Assembly: GCF_032854445.1 (NCBI RefSeq)
Contig: NW_027018540.1
Coordinates: 1-16,866, forward strand
From: Liolophura sinensis
Lineage: Eukaryota > Mollusca > Polyplacophora > Chitonida > Chitonidae
Length of the DNA: 16,866 bases
Direction of reading: 5' to 3'
Shown: positions 9,379 through 16,866 of the stretch, piece after piece
How the letters are laid out: each line of letters begins with the position of its first letter
Numbering within the stretch: position 1 is the first letter of the stretch
The notes under the pieces: model-generated
The model's database searches: none
The model's input: the letters and a program-made list of their open reading frames with translations, nothing else
What the model was told of the DNA's origin: nothing
Translations under genes and position numbers: made by a program

Positions 9379-9571
9379 TGACCCACATCAAAAAGGTGCC
9401 AAAAGATGCGCAATTGGGCCAGGCCCATTTAACTCACCCAGCAAATGTCTTACTTCTAAGTCGAAGACGAACTCAATGTCTTTATCTACATGTAGAAAAA
9501 CCACACCATTTGTATATAAAAAAAACACAAGGTACTTGATACAATCCGCTGTAAAAAGTACAATTGAACAC
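9379..9571 (+). repeat. Monomer 20, short type S'
   Basis: 193 bp with the common deletion junction and GACGAAC. The head reads CATCAAAAAGG. Confidence 0.95.
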
Positions 9572-10122
9572 TGACCCACATCAATAAGGTGCCAAAGGAT
9601 GCGCAATTGGGCCAGGCATCTCCAGCTGTTGAAAAATTGCAAATTTCCTTGGTTTCCATGGAGTAAGAGCCGTTGCTGGGCACGTGATCTTGACATCATT
9701 GATTATTCATTTGTGGCTACAGCCAAAAGTATTGGTTGGAGAGCAACGCGGTTTGCACCATTCGATTTCTCGTCACAAAATACGTCGGATTAGCCTCTTA
9801 CCAACAGCATTGGAACAGTTTTTCCACTTTTGGATTTTTGCCTGGTCTTTTTGCTAATTGAAATCGGCTACATTAACTATGTACAATCGCGACTGGTCAT
9901 TACTATATTCAACTTTTCATTATAAGTTATGTGCCCTTCGGTAGCCCAGACGACGTCAAATCTTTGGGCCAAGCCCATTTAACTCACTCAGCAAATGTCT
10001 TACTTCTAAGTCGAAGACAAACTCAATGTCTTTATCTACATGTAGAAAAACCACACCATTTGTATATAAAAAAAAACAAAAGGTACTTGATACAATCCGC
10101 TGTAAAAAGTACAATTGAACAC
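9572..10122 (+). repeat. Monomer 21, G/X hybrid
   Basis: 551 bp with a 9-A run. The left part is G-type (CCAAAGGATGCGC, GGTTGGAGAGC). The right part is X-type (ACCAACAGC, TTTTTCCAC, GCTAATTG, CTCACTCAGC, CAAAAGG). The switch lies between about 9738 and 9802. Confidence 0.88.
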
Positions 10123-10672
10123 TGACCCACATCAATAAGGTGCCAAAGGATGCGCAATTGGGCCAGGCATCTCCAGCTGTTGAAAAATTGCAAATTTCCT
10201 TGGTTTCCATGGAGTAAGAGCCGTTGCTGGGCACGTGATCTTGACATCATTGATTATTCACTTGTGGCTACAGCCAAAAGTATTGGTCGGAGAGCAACGC
10301 GGTTTGCACCATTCGATTTCTCGTCACAAAATACGTCGGATTAGCCTCTTACCAACAGCATTGGAACAGTTTTTCTACTTTTGGATTTTTGCCTGGTCTT
10401 TTTGCTAATTGAAATCGGCTACATTAACTATGTACAATCGCGACTGGTCATTACTATATTCAACTTTTCATTATAAGTTATGTGCCCTTCGGTAGCCCAG
10501 ACGACGTCAAATATTTGGGTCAAGCCCATTTCACTCACCCAACAAATGTCTTACTTCTAAGTCGAAGACAAACTCAATGTCTTTATCTACATGTAGAAAA
10601 ACCACACCATTTGTATATAAAAAAAACACAAGGTACATGACACAGTCCGCTGTAAAAAGTACAATTGAACAC
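10123..10672 (+). repeat. Monomer 22, type F'
   Basis: 550 bp with TTCACTTG, AAATATTTGGG and CATTTCACTC. It matches monomer 18 by eye. Confidence 0.92.
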
Positions 10673-11221
10673 TGACCCACATCAATAAGGTGCCGAAAGA
10701 TGCGCAATTGGGCCAGGCATCTCCAGCTGTTGAAAAATTGCAAATTTCTATGGTTTCCATGGATTAAGAGCCGTTGCTGTTCACGTGACCTTGACATCAT
10801 TAATTATTCATTTGTGGCTACAGCCAAAAGTATTGGTCGGAGAGCAGCGCGGTTTGCACCATTCTATTTCTCGTCACAAAATACGTCGGATTAGCCTCTT
10901 ACCAGCAGCATTGGAACAGTTTTTCCACTTTTGGATTTTTGCCTGGTCTTTTTGCTAATTGAAATCGGCTACATTAACTATGTACAATCGCGACTGGTCA
11001 TTACTATATTCAACATTTCATTATAAGTTATGTGCCCTTCGGTAGCCCAGACGACGTCAAATCTTTGGGCCAAGCCCATTTAACTCACCCAGCAAATGTC
11101 TTACTTCTAAGTCGAAGACAAACTCAATGTCTTTATCTACATGTAGAAAAACCACACCATTTGTATATAAAAAAACACAAGGTACTTGATACAATCCGCT
11201 GTAAAAAGTACAATTGAACAC
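10673..11221 (+). repeat. Monomer 23, type B'
   Basis: 549 bp with CACGTGACCTTG and CCATTCTATTTC. It matches monomer 19 by eye. Confidence 0.92.
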
Positions 11222-11414
11222 TGACCCACATCAAAAAGGTGCCAAAAGATGCGCAATTGGGCCAGGCCCATTTAACTCACCCAGCAAATGTCTTACTTCT
11301 AAGTCGAAGACGAACTCAATGTCTTTATCTACATGTAGAAAAACCACACCATTTGTATATAAAAAAAACACAAGGTACTTGATACAATCCGCTGTAAAAA
11401 GTACAATTGAACAC
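11222..11414 (+). repeat. Monomer 24, short type S'
   Basis: 193 bp with CATCAAAAAGG, GACGAAC and the common deletion junction. It matches monomer 20. Confidence 0.95.
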
Positions 11415-11964
11415 TGACCCACATCAATAAGGTGCCAAAGGATGCGCAATTGGGCCAGGCATCTCCAGCTGTTGAAAAATTGCAAATTTCCTTGGTTTCC
11501 ATGGAGTAAGAGCCGTTGCTGGGCACGTGATCTTGACATCATTGATTATTCATTTGTGGCTACAGCCAAAAGTATTGGTTGGAGAGCAACGCGGTTTGCA
11601 CCATTCGATTTCTCGTCACAAAATACGTCGGATTAGCCTCTTACCAGCAGCATTGGAACAGTTTTTCTACTTTTGGATTTTTGCCTGGTCTTTTTGCGAA
11701 TTGAAATCGGGTACATTAGCTATGTACAATCGCGACTGGTCATTACTATATTCAACTTTTCATTATAAGCTATGTGCCCTTCGGTAGCCCAGACGACGTC
11801 AAATATTTGGGTCAAGCCCATTTAACTCACCCAACAAATGTCTTACTTCTAAGTCGAAGACAAACTCAATGTCTTTATCTACATGTAGAAAAACCACACC
11901 ATTTGTATATAAAAAAAACACAAGGTACATGACACAGTCCGCTGTAAAAAGTACAATTGAACAC
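11415..11964 (+). repeat. Monomer 25, G/F hybrid
   Basis: 550 bp. The left part is G-type (GGTTGGAGAGC, GCGAATTG, GGGTACATTAGC, TAAGCTATG). The right part is F-type (AAATATTTGGGTCAAG, CCCAAC, TACATGACACAG). The switch lies between about 11769 and 11804. CAACTTTTC just before TAAGC is not the CAACATTTC of G units, so the join may be a small mosaic. Confidence 0.85.
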
Positions 11965-12513
11965 TGACCCACATCAATAAGGTGCCGAAAGATGCGCAAT
12001 TGGGCCAGGCATCTCCAGCTGTTGAAAAATTGCAAATTTCTATGGTTTCCATGGATTAAGAGCCGTTGCTGTTCACGTGATCTTGACATCATTAATTATT
12101 CATTTGTGGCTACAGCCAAAAGTATTGGTCGGAGAGCAGCGCGGTTTGCACCATTCGATTTCTCGTCACAAAATACGTCGGATTAGCCTCTTACCAGCAG
12201 CATTGGAACAGTTTTTCCATTTTTGGATTTTTGCCTGGTCTTTTTGCTAATTGAAATCGGCTACATTAACTATGTACAATCGCGACTGGTCATTACTATA
12301 TTCAACATTTCATTATAAGTTATGTGCTCTTCGGTAGCTCAGACGACGTCAAATCTTTGGGCCAAGCCCATTTAACTCACCCAGCAAATGTCTTACTTCT
12401 AAGTCGAAGACAAACTCAATGTCTTTATCTACATGTAGAAAAACCACACCATTTGTATATAAAAAAACACAAGGTACTTGATACAATCCGCTGTAAAAAG
12501 TACAATTGAACAC
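11965..12513 (+). repeat. Monomer 26, type B (variant)
   Basis: 549 bp B unit with private TTCCATTTTTGG, GTGCTCTTCGG and GTAGCTCAGAC. It lacks the two B' markers. Confidence 0.92.
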
Positions 12514-12706
12514 TGACCCACATCAATAAGGTGCCAAAAGATGCGCAATTGGGCCAGGCCCATTTAACTCACCCAGCAAATGTCTTACTTCTAAGTCGAA
12601 GACGAACTCAATGTCTTTATCTACATGTAGAAAAACCACACCATTTGTATATAAAAAAAACACAAGGTACTTGATACAATCCGCTGTAAAAAGTACAATT
12701 GAACAC
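12514..12706 (+). repeat. Monomer 27, short type S
   Basis: 193 bp with CATCAATAAGG, as in monomers 3 and 9, and the common S junction and GACGAAC. It is the last S unit, and none follows in the remaining 4.2 kb. Confidence 0.95.
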
Positions 12707-13256
12707 TGACCCACATCAATAAGGTGCCAAAGGATGCGCAATTGGGCCAGGCATCTCCAGCTGTTGAAAAATTGCAAATTTCCTTGGTTTCCATGGAGTA
12801 AGAGCCGTTGCTGGGCACGTGATCTTGACATCATTGATTATTCATTTGTGGCTACAGCCAAAAGTATTGGTTGGAGAGCAACGCGGTTTGCACCATTCGA
12901 TTTCTCGTCACAAAATACGTCGGATTAGCCTCTTACCAGCAGCATTGGAACAGTTTTTCTACTTTTGGATTTTTGCCTGGTCTTTTTGCGAATTGAAATC
13001 GGGTACATTAGCTATGTACAATCGCGACTGGTCATTACTATATTCAATTTTTTATTATAAGTTATGTGCCCTTCGATAGCCCAGACGACGTCAAATCTTT
13101 GGGCCAAGCCCATTTAACTCACCCAGCAAATGTCTTACTTCTAAGTCGAAGACAATCTCAATGTCTTTATCTACATGTAGAAAAACCACACCATTTGTAT
13201 ATAAAAAAAACAAAAGGTACTTGATACAATCCGCTGTAAAAAGTACAATTGAACAC
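12707..13256 (+). repeat. Monomer 28, type C'
   Basis: 550 bp with GGTTGGAGAGC, GGGTACATTAGC, CAATTTTTTATTATAAG, GACAATCTC and a CAAAAGG tail, plus a private CTTCGATAGCC. Confidence 0.9.
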
Positions 13257-13806
13257 TGACCCACATCAATAAGGTGCCAAAGGATGCGCAATTGGGCCAG
13301 GCATCTCCAGCTGTTGAAAAATTGCAAATTTCCTTGGTTTCCATGGAGTAAGAGCCGTTGCTGGGCACGTGATCTTGACATCATTGATTATTCATTTGTG
13401 GCTACAGCCAAAAGTATTGGTCGGAGAGCAACGCGGTTTGCACCATTCGATTTCTCGTCACAAAATACGTCGGATTAGCCTCTTACCAGCAGCATTGGAA
13501 CAGTTTTTCTACTTTTGGATTTTTGCCTGGTCTTTTTGCGAATTGAAATCGGCTACATTAACTATGTACAATCGCGACTGGTCATTACTATATTCAACTT
13601 TTCATTATAAGTTATGTGCCCTTCGGTAGCCCAGACGACGTCAAATCTTTGGGCCAAGCCCATTTAACTCACCCAACAAATGTCTTACTTCTAAGTCGAA
13701 GACAAACTCAATGTCTTTATCTACATGTAGAAAAACCACACCATTTGTATATAAAAAAAACACAAGGTACTTGATACAATCCGCTGTAAAAAGTACAATT
13801 GAACAC
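13257..13806 (+). repeat. Monomer 29, type D
   Basis: 550 bp with an 8-A run. It carries the D markers of monomers 5 and 11 (GGTCGGAGAGC, GCGAATTG, GGCTACATTAAC, CCCAAC). Confidence 0.9.
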
Positions 13807-14356
13807 TGACCCACATCAATAAGGTGCCAAAGGATGCGCAATTGGGCCAGGCATCTCCAGCTGTTGAAAAATTGCAAATTTCCTTGCTTTCCATGGAGTA
13901 AGAGCCGTTGCTGGGCACGTGATCTTGACATCATTGATTATTCATTTGTGGCTACAGCCAAAAGTATTGGTTGGAGAGCAACGCGGTTTGCACCATTCGA
14001 TTTCTCGTCACAAAATACGTCGGATTAGCCTCTTACCAGCAGCATTGGAACAGTTTTTCTACTTTTGGATTTTTGCCTGGTCTTTTTGCGAATTGAATTC
14101 GGCTACATTAACTATGTACAATCGCGACTGGTCATTACTATATTCAACATTTCATTATAAGCTATGTGCCCTTCGGTAGCCCAGACGACGTCAAATCTTT
14201 GGGCCAAGCCCATTTAACTCACCCAGCAAATGTCTTACTTCTAAGTCGAAGACAAACTCAATCTCTTTATCTACATGTAGAAAAACCACACCATTTGTAT
14301 ATAAAAAAAACACAAGGTACTTGATACAATCCGCTGTAAAAAGTACAATTGAACAC
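13807..14356 (+). repeat. Monomer 30, type G'
   Basis: 550 bp with TCCTTGCTTTCC, GGTTGGAGAGC, GAATTGAATTCGG, CAACATTTC and TAAGCTATG, plus a private CAATCTCTTTATC. The first, second and third markers recur in the terminal unit at 16557. Confidence 0.9.
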
Positions 14357-14906
14357 TGACCCACATCAATAAGGTGCCAAAGGATGCGCAATTGGGCCAG
14401 GCATCTCCAGCTGTTGAAAAATTGCAAATTTCCTTGGTTTCCATGGAGTAAGAGCCGTTGCTGGGCACGTGATCTTGACATCATTGATTATTCATTTGTG
14501 GCTACAGCCAAAAGTATTGGTCGGAGAGCAACGCGGTTTGCACCATTCGATTTCTCGTCACAAAATACGTCGGATTAGCCTCTTACCAACAGCATTGGAA
14601 CAGTTTTTCCACTTTTGGATTTTTGCCTGGTCTTTTTGCTAATTGAAATCGGCTACATTAACTATGTACAATCGCGACTGGTCATTACTATATTCAACTT
14701 TTCATTATAAGTTATGTGCCCTTCGGTAGCCCAGACGACGTCAAATCTTTGGGTCAAGCCCATTTAACTCACCCAACAAATGTCTTACTTCTAAGTCGAA
14801 GACAAACTCAATGTCTTTATCTACATGTAGAAAAACCACACCATTTGTATATAAAAAAAACACAAGGTACATGACACAGTCCGCTGTAAAAAGTACAATT
14901 GAACAC
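14357..14906 (+). repeat. Monomer 31, type F2
   Basis: 550 bp with ACCAACAGC, TTTTTCCAC, GCTAATTG, TCTTTGGGTCAAG and the B-leading tail TACATGACACAGTCC. Its closest match is monomer 1. Confidence 0.9.
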
Positions 14907-15456
14907 TGACCCACATCAATAAGGTGCCGAAAGATGCGCAATTGGGCCAGGCATCTCCAGCTGTTGAAAAATTGCAAATTTCTATGGTTTCCATGGATTA
15001 AGAGCCGTTGATGTTCACGTGATCTTGACATCATTAATTATTCATTTGTGGCTACAGCCAAAAGTATTGGTCGGAGAGCAGCGCGGTTTGCACCATTCGA
15101 TTTCTCGTCACAAAATACGTCGGATTAGCCTTTTACCAGCAGCATTGGAACAGTTTTTCCACTTTTGGATTTTTGCCTGGTCTTTTTGCTAATTGAAATC
15201 GGCTACATTAACTATGTACAATCGCGACTGGTCATTACTATATTCAACATTTCATTATAAGTTCTGTGCCCTTCGGTAGCCCAGACGACGTCAAATCTTT
15301 GGGCCAAGCCCATTTAACTCACCCAGCAAATGTCTTACTTCTAAGTCGAAGACAAACTCAATGTCTTTATCTACATGTAGAAAAACCACACCATTTGTAT
15401 ATAAAAAAAACACAAGGTACTTGATACAACCCGCTGTAAAAAGTACAATTGAACAC
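14907..15456 (+). repeat. Monomer 32, type B, not followed by S
   Basis: 550 bp with an 8-A run, where other B units have 7. B markers are present, with private GTTGATGTTC, AGCCTTTTACC, GTTCTGTGCC and ACAACCCGC. It is the only B unit followed directly by a full monomer. Confidence 0.92.
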
Positions 15457-16007
15457 TGACCCACATCAATAAGGTGCCAAAGGATGCGCAATTGGGCCAG
15501 GCATCTCCAGCTGTTGAAAAATTGCAAATTTCCTTGGTTTCCATGGAGTAAGAGCCGTTGCTGGGCACGTGATCTTGACATCATTGATTATTCATTTGTG
15601 GCTACAGCCAAAAGTATTGGTTGGAGAGCAACGCGGTTTGCACCATTCGATTTCTCGTCACAAAATACGTCGGATTAGCCTCTTACCAGCAGCATTGGAA
15701 CAGTTTTTCTACTTTTGGATTTTTGCCTGGTCTTTTTGCGAATTGAAATCGGGTACATTAGCTATGTACAATCGCGACTGGTCATTACTATATTCAATTT
15801 TTTATTATAAGTTATGTGCCCTTCGGTAGCCCAGACGACGTCAAATCTTTGGGTCAAGCCCATTTAACTCACCCAGCAAATGTCTTACTTCTAAGTCGAA
15901 GACAATCTCAATGTCTTTATCTACATGTAGAAAAACCACACCATTTGTATATAAAAAAAACCAAAAGGTACTTGATACAATCCGCTGTAAAAAGTACAAT
16001 TGAACAC
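15457..16007 (+). repeat. Monomer 33, type C'
   Basis: 551 bp. Shares CAATTTTTTATTATAAG and GACAATCTC with monomer 28. It has an extra C after the A-run (near 15961) and TTTGGGTCAAG. Confidence 0.9.
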
Positions 16008-16556
16008 TGACCCACATCAATAAGGTGCCAAAGGATGCGCAATTGGGCCAGGCATCTCCAGCTGTTGAAAAATTGCAAATTTCCTTGGTTTCCATGGAGT
16101 AAGAGCCGTTGCTGGGCACGTGATCTTGACATCATTGATTATTCATTTGTGGCTACAGCCAAAAGTATTGGTCGGAGAGCAACGCGGTTTGCACCATTCG
16201 ATTTCTCGTCACAAAATACGTCGGATTAGCCTCTTACCAGCAGCATTGGGAACAGTTTTTCCACTTTTGGATTTTTGCCTGGTCTTTTTGCTAATTGAAA
16301 TCGGGTACATTAACTATGTACATCGCGACTGGTCATTACTATATTCAACTTTTCATTATAAGTTATGTGCCCTTCGGTAGCCCAGACGACGTCAAATCTT
16401 TGGGCCAGCCCATTTAACTCACCCAACAAATGTCTTACTTCTAAGTCGAAGACAAACTCAATGTCTTTATCTACATGTAGAAAAACCACACCATTTGTAT
16501 ATAAAAAAAACACAAGGTACTTGATACAATCCGCTGTAAAAAGTACAATTGAACAC
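16008..16556 (+). repeat. Monomer 34, type D-like
   Basis: 549 bp. It aligns with monomer 29 by position in the HOR but carries TTTTTCCAC and GCTAATTG. It has an extra G near 16250, a missing A near 16322 and a missing A near 16406, all probably low consensus quality. Confidence 0.85.
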
Positions 16557-16866
16557 TGACCCCACATCAATAAGGTGCCAAAGGATGCGCAATTGGGCCA
16601 GGCATTCTCCAGCTGTTGAAAAATGCAAATTTCCTTGCTTTCCATGGAGTAAGAGCCGTTGCTGGGCACGTGATCTTGACATCATTGATTATTCATTTGT
16701 GGCTACAGCCAAAAGTATTGGTTGGAGAGCAACGCGGTTTGCAACCATTCGATTTCTCGTCACAAAATACGTCGGATTAGCCTCTTACCCAGCAGCATTG
16801 AACAGTTTTTCTACTTTTGGATTTTTGCCTGGTCTTTTTGCGAATTGAATTCGGCTACATTAACTA
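16557..16866 (+). repeat. Monomer 35, type G', truncated by the window end
   Basis: 310 bp of a G' unit (TTGCTTTCC, GGTTGGAGAGC, GAATTGAATTCGG) with six or so single-base indels relative to monomer 30 (near 16561, 16605, 16624, 16743, 16790 and 16800). The repeat continues to the last base. Confidence 0.88.

Larger units (their letters stand above)
7181..9571 (+). repeat. HOR block 3: G-X-F'-B'-S', 2391 bp
   Basis: Four full monomers plus S, one monomer fewer than blocks 1 and 2. G and X replace C, D and E. F', B' and S' carry private bases (TTTCACTC in F', GTGACCTTG and ATTCTATTTC in B', CAAAAAGG in S') that recur only in block 4, plus CAAAAAGG in the S unit of block 2. Confidence 0.88.
9572..11414 (+). 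repeat. HOR block 4: G/X hybrid-F'-B'-S', 1843 bp
   Basis: Three full monomers plus S. The first monomer has a G-type left part and an X-type right part, and the remaining 1292 bp (10123-11414) match 8280-9571 by eye. This is what block 3 would become after losing one monomer by unequal exchange between G and X. Confidence 0.88.
11415..12706 (+). repeat. HOR block 5: G/F hybrid-B-S, 1292 bp
   Basis: Two full monomers plus S, the shortest closed block. Its first unit joins a G-type left part to an F-type right part. Its B lacks the GTGACCTTG and ATTCTATTTC variants of B', and its S has CAATAAGG as in blocks 0 and 1. It therefore derives from a different lineage than adjacent block 4. Confidence 0.85.
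1..16866. repeat. Tandem satellite array, ~550-bp monomer, with higher-order repeat organisation
   Basis: The whole window is head-to-tail copies of one monomer, and no unique sequence is seen. Unit starts (TGACCCACAT) fall at 1, 551, 1100, 1293, 1843, 2395, 2945, 3495, 4044, 4237, 4787, 5338, 5888, 6438, 6987, 7181, 7730, 8280, 8830, 9379, 9572, 10123, 10673, 11222, 11415, 11965, 12514, 12707, 13257, 13807, 14357, 14907, 15457, 16008 and 16557. Most full units are 542 bp plus an A-run of 7 to 10, which explains lengths of 549-552. Landmarks by offset in a 550-bp unit: TTGGGCCAGGC 36-46, CACGTG 110-115, TTGGGCCAAGC 393-403, CTACATGTAG about 465-474, TATATAAA about 492-499. GC is about 41% (counted over 1861-2400). 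I know no named satellite with this sequence. The phase and strand are arbitrary. Confidence 0.98.
12707..16866 (+). repeat. Right arm: five-monomer HOR without S (C'-D-G'-F2-B, then C'-D-G')
   Basis: Units at 12707 and 15457 share GACAATCTC and CAATTTTTTATTATAAG. Units at 13807 and 16557 share TCCTTGCTTTCC and GAATTGAATTCGG. Both pairs are 2750 bp apart, which gives a five-monomer period with no S unit. The B unit at 14907 is followed by a full monomer, unlike the six other B units. The second copy is cut by the window end. Confidence 0.85.

Noticed and set aside
1-16866. CRISPR array or bacterial repeat system
   Set aside because: The repeating unit is about 550 bp with no short repeat/unique spacer alternation, no cas genes and no bacterial genes. 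The pattern is a eukaryotic-type satellite.
1-16866. Transposon-derived tandem array
   Set aside because: I found no terminal inverted repeats, target-site duplications, transposase, integrase or reverse transcriptase motif in the monomer on either strand. Origin from a non-coding element cannot be excluded without a database search.

Overview
The whole window is one head-to-tail tandem array of a single satellite repeat of about 550 bp. There is no recognisable gene, RNA gene, transposon or unique flanking DNA. Taking the first window base as an arbitrary phase (every unit opens with TGACCCACATC), I place 34 complete units: 28 full-length (549-552 bp) and 6 short (193-194 bp). A 310-bp partial unit ends the window. 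All units lie in the same orientation. One monomer that I counted (1861-2400) is about 41% GC. Long-monomer tandem DNA with higher-order repeats (HOR) is typical of eukaryotic heterochromatin (centromeric, pericentromeric, subtelomeric, sex-chromosome, or dipteran-type telomeric satellites). I do not recognise the family and cannot name the organism.

Monomers fall into variant types that recur in order, so the array is a HOR. I use the labels C, D, E, F, B (full length), G and X (further full-length variants) and S (short). Layout: 1-1292, partial block F2-B-S; 1293-4236, C-D-E-F-B-S (2944 bp); 4237-7180, C-D-E-F-B-S (2944 bp, nearly identical); 7181-9571, G-X-F'-B'-S' (2391 bp); 9572-11414, G/X hybrid-F'-B'-S' (1843 bp); 11415-12706, G/F hybrid-B-S (1292 bp); 12707-16866, C'-D-G'-F2-B then C'-D-G' (2750-bp period, no S). 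Full monomers per S-closed block therefore run 5, 5, 4, 3, 2, and two blocks open with hybrid monomers as expected from unequal crossing-over.

The short S unit is a full monomer with exactly 357 bp deleted between two 11-bp near-identical direct repeats (TTGGGCCARGC), which sit 357 bp apart in the full monomer. All six S units share private bases, so the deletion happened once and then spread with the HOR.

Possible functional elements are inferences only: a TATA-like TATATAAA plus A(7-10) tract in every complete unit, a 10-bp palindrome CTACATGTAG beside it, and a CACGTG E-box in every full-length unit but in no S unit. The short reading frames are not credible genes: poly-A length changes shift them, and the six codon differences between the main monomer types in the most persistent frame are all amino-acid changing. 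Single-base indels cluster in the last ~900 bp, and two more lie in the first 550 bp. This suggests the window is a whole contig with poorly polished ends.
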